Numbered from the stretch's first letter, positions 27,181-37,427 are shown. The stretch is 64,000 nucleotides of DNA from Sinosporangium siamense (GCF_016863435.1 NZ_BOOW01000002.1:99879-163878); one strand, 5' to 3'. Numbers and translations are program-made. Notes: generated by a model from the letters alone, not told the origin.

Positions 27181-29877
27181 ATGCGCGGAGCTCAACGAAA
27201 GACCCAGCAGGCCAATGCCGAGGCCCGCCTCCGGGCCGTCGTGACAAGCACTCCCGACCGCCCTCCGAGGGTGTCGAAGCCGGCCCAGCCGCTCTGCAAG
27301 CCAGTGGCCGACTTGTCCGACCGCTCACCGGGCTTGCCTGTCAACTCGACAGACCAAAAAGACAGCTATGCAGCAACCGTCGCTGCGGCAAACGCCGTGC
27401 CCAACTCAAGTCGGCCCTCGACTGTGTCGGCCGGGTTCGCCACGCCTGCGGCCTTCGCCGTGCCGCCTGTTTCGGCTGCTCCCGCTTCGCCTTTCGTCCC
27501 CGCCCATCCTGCTATACCGGTTGCCCCCGACCTGTCGGGGAGTGGACTCGTCATGTCTGCGGCCTTGGCGGCACCGCCTGCCCAGGCTTTCGTGTCGACT
27601 GATCCTGCTGTGCTCATTGCTCCCGGTCTGTCGGAGGCTGGGTCTGTCACGCCTGCGGCCTTCGCTGTACTGCCTGGTTCGGCTGCTCCCGCTCCGCCTT
27701 CCATGTCTACCGGTGCCGCTATGCCCGATACCTCCGACGTGTCAGGGGAGGCGTCGCCGATGGTGTCCGCCGACACGACAACGCGTCACACGGAAGGGAG
27801 AGGACAGAAGGAGGAAGGTGCTGCTCCACAAGACATGCATGTCCCAAACCCAGTGAGAGGTGAAGCCGGCAACCGGTCTCCGCGAACATCACGAGGGCGA
27901 GACAGTTCTTTGGCTCCACACCAGATCCGGGATGGAAGCCAACTCTCCGAGGGAGGCAGGCGACAGGAACTCGACGCATCCAATGACGCAGTCGGCCGCG
28001 TCGCACGCCGGCGCACGGGTGAGGGACCAGCGGCTGAGGCCAGTGCGTCTACCCGCGGCTCTGGGAACGGCCAAGTCCGGATTGTCACCGATGCCTCAGG
28101 TTCGCGTGGCCGACGTGGGGATGATGGCGGGGAATCCGTTCCGGTCGGAGTGGACATTCCGGTAGGAGTCGGCGGGTGGGCTGAAATGCCTCGTGAGAGC
28201 GACCCTGGTTCAGGCCGGCTTGCCGTAGCTGCCCTTGGTTCCCAGCGCAATCAAGATCGGGTTGTCTATGCCTCAGGCTGGCGTGATCGTCATGAGGGGA
28301 GTGACGAGGGGTCCGCTTCATCTGGGCATGGCGCCGCTGCGTGGGCTGGGGAGTGGGTTGGGGCTTCCCAGCGAGTTGGTTTTCCAAATTCCGCAACCCC
28401 GGGAGTAGAAGGTCGGCGCGATGTCGAGGACCGGGTAGGGAATTCACGGCGTTGCATGTCAGAAGGCGGGGACGTGGGGAACGCCGATCGGTTTGGCTCC
28501 AGAGGCCGTCGTGTTGCAACCAGAGCACGCGTTCACGCACGAGCCGCGCAGACATCTTCAGTGCGTGCTCCCTCAGCACAAGGTCGTTCGGTGGAGGTTT
28601 CTCCATCACAAACTGCTCCGAGACAGCCTTCTCAGGCGCAGGCGCTTCCGACACACCTTTCCCCGGCACAGGTTCCTCCGGCGTGGGTGTCTCCAGGTCG
28701 CTTTCCTTCTGCTCAAGTTCCTCCAGCACAAGCAGATCCAGAGCACCCTGCTCAGGCTCGGGTTGCTCTGGCACAGCCGCTTCCGTCACCACGTTGTCTG
28801 CCCGAAGCACTCCTGGCTCAAGGTCGTCTGCCCGAGGCACCTCTAGCCCAAGGTTCTCCGGCTCAAAGTCGTCTGTCCGATGTGCCCATGGCACAGGGTT
28901 TTCCGTCACCAGGTCGTCTGCTCGAGGTGTCTCCGGCACAAGGTTCTTTGCCTGAAGCGCCCCTGGCACGTGGTCGTCTGCCCGAGGCGCCGCTGGCACA
29001 AGGTTTTCCATCACCAGGTCGTCTGTCCGATGTGTCCCCGGCACAAGGTGTTCCGTCACCAGGGTGTCTGCCTCAAGCACTCCCGGCACAAGGGCCTCCG
29101 GCACACCTGTCTCCCGTGCCGTTCCCTTCGGCGGAGGATTCGCCCATGCAGATACCTCTGCCGCAGGGGTTCCCAGCCCCAGCCCCTTCGCCGGAGGTTC
29201 CGCTGTCGCCGGTTCCGCCCTTGCCTCCTGCGTTGCAAGCGCTGAGATCCGCCATCGGCACGCCCCACTCCACGACTGATCCGGGGCGGCCCACGCTCCG
29301 AGTGCTCCTGGTGGTTGGGGCGGTGGCCGCCGCTGTGGCGGCGATCTATGCGTGGCAAGCCCAGCCCGAACCTCAACCATTGCCCTTGCCCACCCCAGCA
29401 TCGCTGCCAAGCATCGGACCACGGATGCCGGCTGTGTCGCCGACCATGCATGTGACGGTGCACGTGGCAGGAAAGGTCCGTCATCCCGGTGTCTTCCCGC
29501 TACAGCCCGGGGCACGAGTAGCCGACGCGATCAAGGCGGCGGGCGGCGTGCGCGGCACCCCCGACACGGGCACCCTCAATCTCGCGCGTCGGCTTGTGGA
29601 CGGTGAGCAGATCTTGGTGGGTGTTTCCGCGCCACAGGGTGCCACAGTGCAGGGCACCACCCAGTCGATTCCGTCGCTCGACACCCCCTTGATCGACCTC
29701 AATGGCGCGACGGCCGAGCAGTTGGAGCAACTACCCGGTGTCGGCGCCGTGCTGGCGGCCCGCATAGTCGAGTATCGCGACGCACATGGGGGGTTTCGCA
29801 GCGTCGACCAGATAAAGGAGGTGACCGGCATCGGTCCCGCAAAGTTCTCCGACCTCAAGGACAAGGTGCGTGTGTGA
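27181..29877 (+). CDS. comEA: ComEA-family DNA-binding competence protein with giant low-complexity N-terminus
   Basis: An 898-residue protein; usual actinobacterial ComEA is about 200-400. The true ComEA part is at the end: a transmembrane helix (about 705-725, LRVLLVVGAVAAAVAAIYAW), an SLBB domain (about 757-820, VHVAGKVRHPGVFPLQPG), and two helix-hairpin-helix motifs (about 845-898, LEQLPGVGAVLAARIVEYR and VTGIGPAKFSDLK) that bind double-stranded DNA outside the cell. The first 700 residues would lie in the cytoplasm and are Ala/Pro/Ser-rich repeats with no domain. ATG at 27181 begins MRGAQRKTQQANAEARLRA, like other actinobacterial ComEA starts; TTG at 27172 is an alternative. It is followed by comEC, its channel partner. 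Confidence 0.9.
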   Translation: MRGAQRKTQQANAEARLRAVVTSTPDRPPRVSKPAQPLCKPVADLSDRSPGLPVNSTDQKDSYAATVAAANAVPNSSRPSTVSAGFATPAAFAVPPVSAAPASPFVPAHPAIPVAPDLSGSGLVMSAALAAPPAQAFVSTDPAVLIAPGLSEAGSVTPAAFAVLPGSAAPAPPSMSTGAAMPDTSDVSGEASPMVSADTTTRHTEGRGQKEEGAAPQDMHVPNPVRGEAGNRSPRTSRGRDSSLAPHQIRDGSQLSEGGRRQELDASNDAVGRVARRRTGEGPAAEASASTRGSGNGQVRIVTDASGSRGRRGDDGGESVPVGVDIPVGVGGWAEMPRESDPGSGRLAVAALGSQRNQDRVVYASGWRDRHEGSDEGSASSGHGAAAWAGEWVGASQRVGFPNSATPGVEGRRDVEDRVGNSRRCMSEGGDVGNADRFGSRGRRVATRARVHARAAQTSSVRAPSAQGRSVEVSPSQTAPRQPSQAQALPTHLSPAQVPPAWVSPGRFPSAQVPPAQADPEHPAQARVALAQPLPSPRCLPEALLAQGRLPEAPLAQGSPAQSRLSDVPMAQGFPSPGRLLEVSPAQGSLPEAPLARGRLPEAPLAQGFPSPGRLSDVSPAQGVPSPGCLPQALPAQGPPAHLSPVPFPSAEDSPMQIPLPQGFPAPAPSPEVPLSPVPPLPPALQALRSAIGTPHSTTDPGRPTLRVLLVVGAVAAAVAAIYAWQAQPEPQPLPLPTPASLPSIGPRMPAVSPTMHVTVHVAGKVRHPGVFPLQPGARVADAIKAAGGVRGTPDTGTLNLARRLVDGEQILVGVSAPQGATVQGTTQSIPSLDTPLIDLNGATAEQLEQLPGVGAVLAARIVEYRDAHGGFRSVDQIKEVTGIGPAKFSDLKDKVRV
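28560..29115 (+). repeat. Coding repeats of 30 bp and multiples inside comEA
   Basis: This stretch encodes alternating units such as LAQGRLPEAP and LAQGFPSPGRLSDVS, that is 10- and 15-residue modules (30 and 45 bases) with words such as GGCACAAGG and GTCGTCTG recurring many times. Because the units are multiples of three, other frames also stay open, which creates long false frames on both strands. Confidence 0.75.
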
Positions 29878-30476
29878 AGGCACGAGGGTTCGTAAAGACG
29901 AGGGATTCGGGAGCCTGGGGTGAGAAGCGGGTGCAGTCCGGCGGCGAGAACCCTACGCCTCCTGCTCGATCAGCTTGCTCACGCCGGGAGAAGGGGTGGG
30001 TGGAAGCCTTGCGAACGTCGGAATGAGCAAGTCCCCCCTGGCCGGGGCCTGGAACGGTTGGTGGGGCGGAAGCTTTGCAAAGGCTGGAATCTCAGGGCGT
30101 CTTCAACTCCCGCGGCGTACCTGGCCTGTTCAGCATCGTGCCACCTGATCCCTGCGAAGACAGCGTCCTCGATCTATGCGGAGCTAGCACTCGAGCGCGG
30201 GTGGCTGCAGGCCGACCGAACTCTGACGGCTGAGGAGCATGCGTCCCTGTACGGAAACTCATCGCTCGGGCTGCTCACGACCGCACATGCGTGAGAAAGG
30301 GCGAGAGCGGGTGAAGGGGCGAGGACGTGGTGAAGGACCGGGGGCGGTGAAGGGGAACGGTGGATGCGGTGACTGGATGCGGTGTGAAGACGGTGGGGTG
30401 GCGAAGGAAGCGGCGAGTTTGGTGAGGGGGGCGGCGAGTGGGCTGAAGGAAGCGGTGGATGCGGTGAAGGAACGGG
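29878..30476. repeat. Gap between comEA and comEC with purine-rich degenerate repeats
   Basis: A 599-base gap. The right half (about 30300-30475) is a G-rich, degenerate array of GGTGAAGG and GCGGTGGATGCGGTGA words; CGGTGGATGCGGTGA is identical at 30358-30372 and 30453-30467. The left half shows nothing recognisable. comEA and comEC are normally closely spaced, so this gap appears to be an expansion. Confidence 0.6.
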
Positions 30477-33041
30477 GTGTTGGGGGGCCGTGCGGTGTGG
30501 AATTGGGCGTGGAGCAAGGTTGCTGCTGCTGGCGTTGAGGCTTGGAAGCGGAGAACCCGGGGCTGGTTTATCGCCGGGAGCCTGTCCTCGGCTGGGAGCC
30601 TGTCCTCCGTTGGGAGTCTGGCTGCCGCGGAGGCGGGGGAGTCGGCCGTTGGGGCGGGGGCGTCGTACAAACACGCGGTTCACATAGGGGTGCCGGCGCT
30701 GGCGGTGTGGGGTGCCGCCTTTGTGTTGGTCGGCTGTCCGGCGGTAGTCGGGGCATGCGTGGCCGCGATCAGTGGGGGTGTGTGTCTGGCTCTGTTCGCG
30801 GGTGAGGTCGGTCGACGGCGGAGCATGACACGGTCTGCGTATGGGGGGCCGTCATGGCGGACGGTCGCGATGGGGGCGTCGGTGTGTGTGGCGGCGGTCG
30901 CCGTCGTGGTGGCGTTCAAGGTGCACGCGGTTGAAAGTGGGCCGGTTGCTGCCGCCGCAAGGGAAAGGGCGGAGGCGGGGATGGAAGTGGTCCTCACTGG
31001 CGATCCTCGGGCATTGGGCGGTGTCGGTGGAGTGGTCAGGCGGGAGCGGTTTGTGGTGGACGGGCGGGTTGAGGTGTTTGAGCGGGCCGGCACACGCCTG
31101 GAGGTTCGGGTGCCGGTGGTGGTGCTGGCCACGGGGCCGGGCTGGGAGGGATTGCTGCCCAGCCAGCGTGTTCATGTGCGGGGGCGACTGGCGCCGGCCA
31201 ACCGTGGGGATCTTGTTACGGCCCTGGTCTTCGTGCACGCCAGGCCACAAGTGCTCTCCGGGCCTTCGCGGCTTCACCGTACGGCGGGCGTCTTTCGCCA
31301 GGGGTTGCGCGACGCGGCTGACGTGTTGCCTTCCGAGCAGCGAGGGCTCCTGCCGGGGCTGGTCGTGGGAGACGTGTCCCGCATGGACGAACAGGTGAAA
31401 GCCGACTTCCAAGATGCCGGGCTTGGTCATTTGACCGCTGTCTCCGGCGCCAACCTGGCCTACGTGGCCGGAGCGGCTCTGGTGGTGGGACGCCTGGTCG
31501 GGTTGCCGTTGGCTCCCCGCGCGGCGCTCGCGGGTTTGGCCATGGTGGCGTTCGCCGTGGTCGCCCGGCCGTCACCCAGTGTGGTGCGCGCCCTGGTGAT
31601 GGGGCTTGTGGCCGTCACAGCCCTGGGCACCGGACGGGCGCGTCACGGCCTGACCGCCTTGGCGGTCGCGGTGCTCGGGCCGCTGCTGTTCGAGCCCGAA
31701 CTCGCCCGCTCCTACGGGTTCGCGCTGTCCGTCACCGCCACGGCGGGGATCCTGCTGTTCGTGCCTGTGTGGGGACGGCGCCTGGCCACACGCATGCCGC
31801 GCTGGGCTGCCGAGGCGATAGCCGTACCCGCTGCGGCTCAAGCGGCGGTCACCCCCGTCCTCGTGTTGATGGCGGGCGGGCTGAACCCTGTCGCGGTCGT
31901 GGCGAACGTTTTCGCCGGCCCCGCCGTACCACCGGCTACACTCCTCGGATTCGGAGCCGCGCTCGTGGCTCCTCTGCACATGAGACTCGCCCAGGTGCTC
32001 GTCCACCCCGCGGGGGTCGCCACCGGTTGGGTCACCGTTGTGGCTGAGCGGGCCGCCGCGTTACCACTTGGGGTGCTTCCCTGGCCGGGAGGTGTGCCGG
32101 GACTGGTGATGCTGGCCCTGACCGTGCCCGTGGCGATCGCCGTGCTCCGGCACGCGCCTGTGAGACGTGTGGCCGCGACGGCTCTGGGGGGAGTGCTTGT
32201 CGCTTTCGTCGCGATCAGGCCGTTGATCGTCGTGTGGCCGCCTAGCGGGTGGCTAATGGTGGTCTGTGACGTGGGGCAGGGCGATGCCATTGTCGTGGCT
32301 GCGGGGCCAGGAAAGGCCGTCGTCGTCGACGCAGGACCTGAGCCGGTCGCGGTCGCACGCTGCCTGCGCACGCTGGGCGTGCGCGAGGTGCCGCTCCTCG
32401 TGTTCACCCACCCACATCTCGATCACGTTGGCGGCAGAGCAGGCGTTTCACGGGGACGCCGAGTCGGCGCGATCCTCACCGGGACGATCCCCGACGAGGC
32501 GGAGGATCGCAGGCTCGCCACAGACCCAGTTCTCCGCGGCAGTGCACGATGGACTGCTGTCCCCGGAGGCCGATGGGTCTTCGGGCCATCCGAGTTCACG
32601 GTGCTCGGCCCCTTGAAGGACATGCCAGTAGGTGAACACGGTGACGGGTCAACGATCAACAACGCGAGTGTCGTCCTCCACGTGCGCTGGCGCGCCGGAT
32701 CCGCCCTCCTCAGCGGTGATATCGAGATAGAAGCCCAAGAGGATCTGGTGCGTGCGGGTTTACCGCAAGTGGACATCCTGAAAGTGCCGCACCACGGTTC
32801 GGCTTCCCAAGACCCCGCATTCCTCGCCGCAACCGGCGCAAAGGCCGCCCTGGTCAGTGCGGGGGCCGGCAACGATTACGGTCACCCGGCCCCCGCAACG
32901 CTGGCGCGTCTGCATTGGTTGGGCATGCGGATCTTCCGGACGGATGTCTCCGGCGACGTGGCAGTGGTGGAGCGGCAGGGCGGAGTCGCGGTTGTCGTTC
33001 GCGGCGGGCCTGGCGTGGCGGCTGCGGTTGGCGGCGGGTGA
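30477..33041 (+). CDS. comEC: ComEC/Rec2 DNA-uptake channel
   Basis: An 854-residue ComEC/Rec2 protein. A Ser/Ala-rich N-terminal leader (to about 65, with GSLSSAGSLSSVGSL repeats) precedes two helices, a beta-rich DUF4131/OB-like segment, the multi-helix Competence core (about 270-560, with HLTAVSGANLAYVAG), and a C-terminal metallo-beta-lactamase domain with FTHPHLDHVGG near 642-652. It forms the inner-membrane channel for single-stranded DNA; the lactamase domain may degrade the other strand. The upstream ComEA should deliver the DNA. The start is uncertain; 30477 lies in repeat-like DNA and later GTG codons near 30600-30690 would remove only the leader. Confidence 0.93.
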   Translation: MLGGRAVWNWAWSKVAAAGVEAWKRRTRGWFIAGSLSSAGSLSSVGSLAAAEAGESAVGAGASYKHAVHIGVPALAVWGAAFVLVGCPAVVGACVAAISGGVCLALFAGEVGRRRSMTRSAYGGPSWRTVAMGASVCVAAVAVVVAFKVHAVESGPVAAAARERAEAGMEVVLTGDPRALGGVGGVVRRERFVVDGRVEVFERAGTRLEVRVPVVVLATGPGWEGLLPSQRVHVRGRLAPANRGDLVTALVFVHARPQVLSGPSRLHRTAGVFRQGLRDAADVLPSEQRGLLPGLVVGDVSRMDEQVKADFQDAGLGHLTAVSGANLAYVAGAALVVGRLVGLPLAPRAALAGLAMVAFAVVARPSPSVVRALVMGLVAVTALGTGRARHGLTALAVAVLGPLLFEPELARSYGFALSVTATAGILLFVPVWGRRLATRMPRWAAEAIAVPAAAQAAVTPVLVLMAGGLNPVAVVANVFAGPAVPPATLLGFGAALVAPLHMRLAQVLVHPAGVATGWVTVVAERAAALPLGVLPWPGGVPGLVMLALTVPVAIAVLRHAPVRRVAATALGGVLVAFVAIRPLIVVWPPSGWLMVVCDVGQGDAIVVAAGPGKAVVVDAGPEPVAVARCLRTLGVREVPLLVFTHPHLDHVGGRAGVSRGRRVGAILTGTIPDEAEDRRLATDPVLRGSARWTAVPGGRWVFGPSEFTVLGPLKDMPVGEHGDGSTINNASVVLHVRWRAGSALLSGDIEIEAQEDLVRAGLPQVDILKVPHHGSASQDPAFLAATGAKAALVSAGAGNDYGHPAPATLARLHWLGMRIFRTDVSGDVAVVERQGGVAVVVRGGPGVAAAVGGG

Positions 33042-33046
33042 GGTGG

Positions 33047-34018
33047 TTATCGGCCCGTGCGATTTGCGACAATTACTTGAATTGTGTGTTCGAGTGCGTA
33101 GGCGGGGTCGGCTCCGCCGCCTTTGACTTGTTCGTCGGCAGTGGCGATTGCCTGGAGTGCGAGGGATAGTCCTTCCGGTCCCCAGCCATTCAACTGGCGC
33201 TTGACGCGGTCGACTTTCCACGGTGGCATGCCCAAGTGGCTGGCGAGTTGTCCACCACGCAGGTTGCGGGGGGCGCCGCCGACCTTGGCCAGGGAGCGTA
33301 GCCCTCCCGCTAGTGCGCTCACGAGCAGGACGGGTGCCACGCCGGTGTTCAGTGCCCAGCGCACCTGCTCCAGAGCGTCCCGCAGGCGGCCCTCGACCGC
33401 GGCGTCCGCCACGGTGAACCCACTCACCTCGGCCCGGCCCCGGTGATAACGGGCGACGGCCGACTCGTCGATGGTCTTCTTGTCCATAGGGGTGTCGAAC
33501 GCCAACTGGTTGCAAGCGGCGGCCAGCTCACGCAAGTCATTGCCGACCGCATCGAGGAGCGCCTGGGCGGCTGCCGGCGCGATGGTACGGCCGGCGCGCT
33601 TGACCTCGTTCCTAATGAAGTCGAGCCGCTCACCCGCCTTGGTGACCTTGGACACGGTGATCACCTGAGCGCCGGCCTTCTTCACCCCCTCGACCAGAGC
33701 CTTCCCCTTGACCCCGCCGGGGTGCACCAGCACAAGCACGACATCGTCGGCCGGGCGGGCTGCGTAGGAGACGATCTCGGCGATGACCTCCTTGGCCAGG
33801 TCCTGAGCCGAGCGGATCACCACGATCGACCGGTCGCCGAACAACGACGGCGACGCCAATGTCGTGAGGTCCCCCGGCTCCACCTTGCCACCGAGCAGCT
33901 CCTGCACCTCCGCCCCGGATTCGGCTGCCCGCGCCGCCTCGACGATCGAACTGACCGCCCGATCCGCGAGCAACTCCTCGTCGCCGACCACCAGGGTCAC
34001 GGCTGCTGGTTCCGCCAT
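33047..34018 (-). CDS. holA: DNA polymerase III subunit delta
   Basis: A 323-residue delta subunit of the clamp loader. Typical elements are VTLVVGDEELLADRAV at the N-terminus, the DLTTLASPSLFGDRSIVVIR block, VGNDLRELAAACNQLAF, and the C-terminal helical collar region with HLGMPPWKVDRVKRQ. It opens the beta clamp for loading on DNA. The ATG at 34018 begins MAEPAAVTLVVG, the family N-terminus; an open extension upstream has no homology pattern. It converges with comEC, the two stops being five bases apart, the usual actinobacterial arrangement. Confidence 0.96.
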   Translation of the reverse strand: MAEPAAVTLVVGDEELLADRAVSSIVEAARAAESGAEVQELLGGKVEPGDLTTLASPSLFGDRSIVVIRSAQDLAKEVIAEIVSYAARPADDVVLVLVHPGGVKGKALVEGVKKAGAQVITVSKVTKAGERLDFIRNEVKRAGRTIAPAAAQALLDAVGNDLRELAAACNQLAFDTPMDKKTIDESAVARYHRGRAEVSGFTVADAAVEGRLRDALEQVRWALNTGVAPVLLVSALAGGLRSLAKVGGAPRNLRGGQLASHLGMPPWKVDRVKRQLNGWGPEGLSLALQAIATADEQVKGGGADPAYALEHTIQVIVANRTGR

Positions 34019-34423
34019 GCCAAGCAGCATGCCACGCCACCGAGGCGAGCACGAACCCACCGAACGATTCAGCCTTTCCAGGGGCTCGGGAGAGCAATTC
34101 CTGCCACGCCTCCCAAGAACAGATCACCCCTCAAATGCGCCTCCATCGCAGTCCGCATTCAAGTGACATCTGTACGGATGCCCGGCTGTTGGCAGTAACC
34201 TCGCCGCGCCCCCGCCCCGGGGGCCGGTTGGTGTCTGCGTGGCTGTGGTGGTGGTTGAAGGTTTGACGTGTGTACGGATAACCGGGTTGTTGGTGGTGAG
34301 GCGGCTGATCGGTGTCCATGTGGGCTCAGGAACGAGTGAGGAGGGCGAACGCCACCACGCCACCCGCGAGAAGGTCACGTCGCCGCTCTTCAGGGCCACC
34401 TGGACGACGGAAGCATGAAACAC
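34019..34423. other. Intergenic region between rpsT and holA, no gene recognised
   Basis: A 405-base gap. A word like GTACGGAT-CCGG-GTTG recurs at about 34173-34195 and 34268-34295, with TGTTGGCAGT/TGTTGGTGGT after it, which hints at an old duplication. Short open frames carry no known domain. Confidence 0.4.
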
Positions 34424-34460
34424 CAAAACGCCGCGACCCCCGATGGGGTGCGGCGTTTGG
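34424..34460 (-). terminator. rpsT terminator
   Basis: On the minus strand AAACGCCGC-ACCCC pairs with GGGGT-GCGGCGTTT (one bulged base) and is followed by TTTTGGTGTTTC, a T-rich tail. The hairpin begins about ten bases after the rpsT stop. Confidence 0.85.
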
Positions 34461-34470
34461 GAAAGTTGAC

Positions 34471-34740
34471 CTAGCCGGCCTGCAGGGCGGCGGCGCGCTG
34501 GGCGATTGCCGACTTGCGGTTGGCGGCCTGGTTCTTGTGGATGACGCCCTTGCTGACGGCCTTGTCGAGCTGGCGGGAGGCGGAGCGCATGAGCGTGATG
34601 GCCTCGTCGGCGTTGCCCGCGTCGGCGGCCTCGCGGAACTTGCGGACCGCAGTCTTCAGAGACGACTTGACGGCCTTGTTGCGCAGGCGAGCCTTCTCGT
34701 TCTGCTTGTTGCGCTTGATCTGGGACTTGATGTTCGCCAC
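34471..34740 (-). CDS. rpsT: 30S ribosomal protein S20
   Basis: An 89-residue S20 protein that binds the 5' region of 16S rRNA early in small-subunit assembly. The GTG at 34740 begins [15 protein letters not shown], the invariant start of S20; an upstream in-frame ATG at 34806 would add 22 non-conserved residues and is rejected. Characteristic blocks are [18 protein letters not shown] and [18 protein letters not shown]. The gene has its own T-tailed terminator. It is divergent from lepA, as in many actinomycetes. Confidence 0.98.
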   Translation of the reverse strand: MANIKSQIKRNKQNEKARLRNKAVKSSLKTAVRKFREAADAGNADEAITLMRSASRQLDKAVSKGVIHKNQAANRKSAIAQRAAALQAG

Positions 34741-35483
34741 GAAGAAGCCTCGGTATGAATGTCGGTGCGGATGGGGCGCGCGGGCAGGATTGAGAGGGCA
34801 CGCCACACGCAGTTGAACAGGCTATCAATAGGCCGGCTTCCCGCTCAAATCGTGATGGGAACGCACGGCCGCTGGATCAAGTGTAACCGCACCGGCTCCC
34901 GCCGTACGGGCAACCGGGGTGGTTCGGCGAGGCATCGCGGCGGACTGGACGGCTCGGCCGGTCGCGCGGCGTCTGCCGTACGGGCAGATTGGGGTAATTC
35001 AGGGAGGTGTGCCGGGCAAACTGCGGCTGAAGCTCGGTCGGCCGCCCTGGTGCCGGCCGCTGTACCGGCAACCGCGGTGGCTCGGCGAGGCGGGCTGCGG
35101 CGACCAGGGGGGTTCGGCGAGGTGTCTGGGCAATCCGGGTGGGACGGTGCCTGCCGTACGGGTGGTCGGGGTGGCTCAGTGGGCCGTGCTGGCGCCTGCC
35201 GTACCGGCGGCTAGGGCATCGCAGCGTGGCCTGTCGGCGATCGGGGTGGATCAGTCGGGCGTGTCGGTGATGTGTGGGTTGGGGTGGGTTGCAGTGGGTG
35301 CCCCGCTAAACTAGGGGCGGTAATAGCGGCGGCCGTGCACGACTGCACATGGCCGTGGTCGCGGCGACATCACGGTGTGGGCCGCGTCGAGCTCATGCCC
35401 AAGCATGGATCTGGGCATGCCACCATGGAAGAGGCTGGCTACCCCCAGCCCTGTTGTCGACCATTCACCCGAAACGGATCCCG
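34741..35483. repeat. rpsT-lepA gap with degenerate CCGTACGG-type repeats
   Basis: A 743-base gap. Between about 34895 and 35235 a degenerate unit recurs: a GCCGTACGGG or TGTACCGGC core (near 34901, 34976, 35060, 35153 and 35197), often followed by CAACCGNGGTGG and TTCGGCGAGG (34923, 35081, 35112). Unit spacing is irregular (about 44-94 bases). No RNA gene or protein domain was seen. Confidence 0.55.
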
Positions 35484-37325
35484 GTGCGCACTCAGCCTGG
35501 CCAGACCGACCCTGCGGTGATCCGCAACTTCTGCATCATCGCGCACATCGACCACGGTAAGTCCACTCTTGCCGACCGCATGCTTCAGCTCACCGGTGTG
35601 GTCGACGACCGGTCGATGCGGGCGCAATACCTCGACCGCATGGACATCGAGCGTGAGCGTGGCATCACGATCAAGTCGCAGGCGGTGCGGTTGCCGTGGA
35701 AGGTCGGCGACACCGACTATGTGCTGAACATGATCGACACGCCCGGTCACGTGGACTTCTCGTATGAGGTGTCCCGGTCGCTGGAGGCGTGTGAGGGTGC
35801 GGTGCTGCTGGTCGACGCGGCGCAGGGCATTGAGGCGCAGACGCTGGCCAACCTCTATATGGCCATGAATGCCGATCTGCACATCATCCCGGTGCTCAAC
35901 AAGATCGACCTGCCCGCCGCCCAGCCGGAGAAATACGCTGAGGAGATCGCGGGCCTGATCGGTTGTGACCCGTCGGACGTGCTGCGTGTGTCCGGCAAGA
36001 CCGGTGTGGGTGTGCGGGAGTTGCTGGACCACGTGGTGGCCGAGGTGCCGCCGCCTGTGGGCGACTCCGACGCGCCGGCGCGGGCGTTGATCTTCGACTC
36101 GGTCTACGACACTTATCGGGGCGTCGTGACCTATGTCCGGGTCATCGACGGTCATCTGGGCAAACGTGAGCGGCTGCTGATGATGTCGACTCAGGCCCAG
36201 CACGAGACGCTGGAGATCGGAGTGATCTCGCCGGAGCCGATGCCCGCCGCGCGTGGGCTCGGGGCCGGTGAGGTGGGTTATCTGATCACGGGCGTCAAGG
36301 ACGTGCGCCAGTCGCGGGTCGGTGACACGGTCACGTCGGCGGTCAGGGCGGCCACGGAGGCGCTGGGTGGCTATGAGCACCCGAAGCCCATGGTTTACGC
36401 CGGCCTCTATCCGATCGACGGCGACGACTATCCGGAGCTGCGTGAGGCGCTGGACAAGTTGCGGCTCAACGACGCCGCGCTCGTCTACGAGCCGGAGACG
36501 TCGGCGGCGCTGGGGTTCGGGTTCCGCTGCGGGTTCCTCGGCCTGCTACACATGGAGATCGTCCGGGAGCGGCTGGAGCGCGAGTTCAACCTGTCGCTGA
36601 TCTCCACGTCGCCCAACGTCATCTATCGGGTGATCATGGAGGACGGCACCGAGCACACGGTGACGAACCCCTCGGAGTTCCCCTCCGGGAAGATCGCCAC
36701 GGTGCATGAGCCGGTCGTCAGGGCCACGCTGCTCTCGCCGTCCGAGCACATAGGCGCGATCATGGAGCTGTGCCAGGGGCGGCGCGGGGCGCTGCTCGGC
36801 ATGGACTACCTGTCGGAGGACCGGGTCGAGATCCGTTACACGCTGCCGCTCGGCGAGATCATTTTCGACTTCTTCGACCAGCTCAAATCGCGCACCCGCG
36901 GCTATGCCTCGCTGGACTACGAGCCCTCGGGTGAGCAGGAGTCCGACCTGGTCAAGGTGGACATCCTTCTCCACGGCGACCCGGTCGACGCCTTCTCGGC
37001 GATCGTCCACAAGGAGAAGGCCTACTCCTATGGCGTCGAGATGGCCAAAAAGCTTAAGGACCTGATTCCGCGGCAGCAGTTCGAGGTGCCCATCCAGGCC
37101 GCGATCGGCTCCCGCGTGATCGCCCGTGAGAACATCCGGGCGATCCGCAAGGACGTTCTTGCCAAGTGCTACGGCGGTGACATCTCACGCAAGCGCAAAC
37201 TGCTTGAGAAGCAGAAGGAAGGCAAGAAGCGCATGAAGATGGTCGGCAGGGTCGAGGTGCCGCAGGAGGCATTCGTGGCCGCCCTCTCGACGGAGACTTC
37301 GAGCCCCGACAAACCCAAGAAGTAG
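35484..37325 (+). CDS. lepA: Elongation factor 4 (LepA)
   Basis: A 613-residue translational GTPase. G1 AHIDHGKS, G2 RERGITI, G3 DTPGH and G4 NKID are all present, followed by the EF-G-like domains and the LepA-specific C-terminus with [20 protein letters not shown] and the Lys-rich [24 protein letters not shown]. LepA acts on ribosomes during initiation or back-translocation. The GTG at 35484 begins [25 protein letters not shown], the usual start; the open frame continues upstream to 35349 without homology. It is a single gene followed by the MOSC gene on the same strand. Confidence 0.97.
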   Translation: MRTQPGQTDPAVIRNFCIIAHIDHGKSTLADRMLQLTGVVDDRSMRAQYLDRMDIERERGITIKSQAVRLPWKVGDTDYVLNMIDTPGHVDFSYEVSRSLEACEGAVLLVDAAQGIEAQTLANLYMAMNADLHIIPVLNKIDLPAAQPEKYAEEIAGLIGCDPSDVLRVSGKTGVGVRELLDHVVAEVPPPVGDSDAPARALIFDSVYDTYRGVVTYVRVIDGHLGKRERLLMMSTQAQHETLEIGVISPEPMPAARGLGAGEVGYLITGVKDVRQSRVGDTVTSAVRAATEALGGYEHPKPMVYAGLYPIDGDDYPELREALDKLRLNDAALVYEPETSAALGFGFRCGFLGLLHMEIVRERLEREFNLSLISTSPNVIYRVIMEDGTEHTVTNPSEFPSGKIATVHEPVVRATLLSPSEHIGAIMELCQGRRGALLGMDYLSEDRVEIRYTLPLGEIIFDFFDQLKSRTRGYASLDYEPSGEQESDLVKVDILLHGDPVDAFSAIVHKEKAYSYGVEMAKKLKDLIPRQQFEVPIQAAIGSRVIARENIRAIRKDVLAKCYGGDISRKRKLLEKQKEGKKRMKMVGRVEVPQEAFVAALSTETSSPDKPKK

Positions 37326-37427
37326 GTCGATCACGCTGGCGGCCGGGGGAGTTCGAACTTCCGGGACCGCTCTGAAGTGGGGATATCGGCTAACAACGCT
37401 GCTCATTCGTGAGCTAGCGTCGTTGAT

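Noticed and set aside
28085..29515. Long minus-strand open frame of 476 codons inside comEA
   Set aside because: It is antisense to the comEA repeat region; the repeat period is a multiple of three, which keeps several frames open. No domain or ribosome site supports it.
34124..34828. Minus-strand open frame overlapping rpsT
   Set aside because: It is out of frame with the certain rpsT gene and lacks any recognisable feature.
35349..35483. Longer N-terminus for LepA
   Set aside because: The extra 45 residues lack LepA similarity; GTG at 35484 gives the conserved start.
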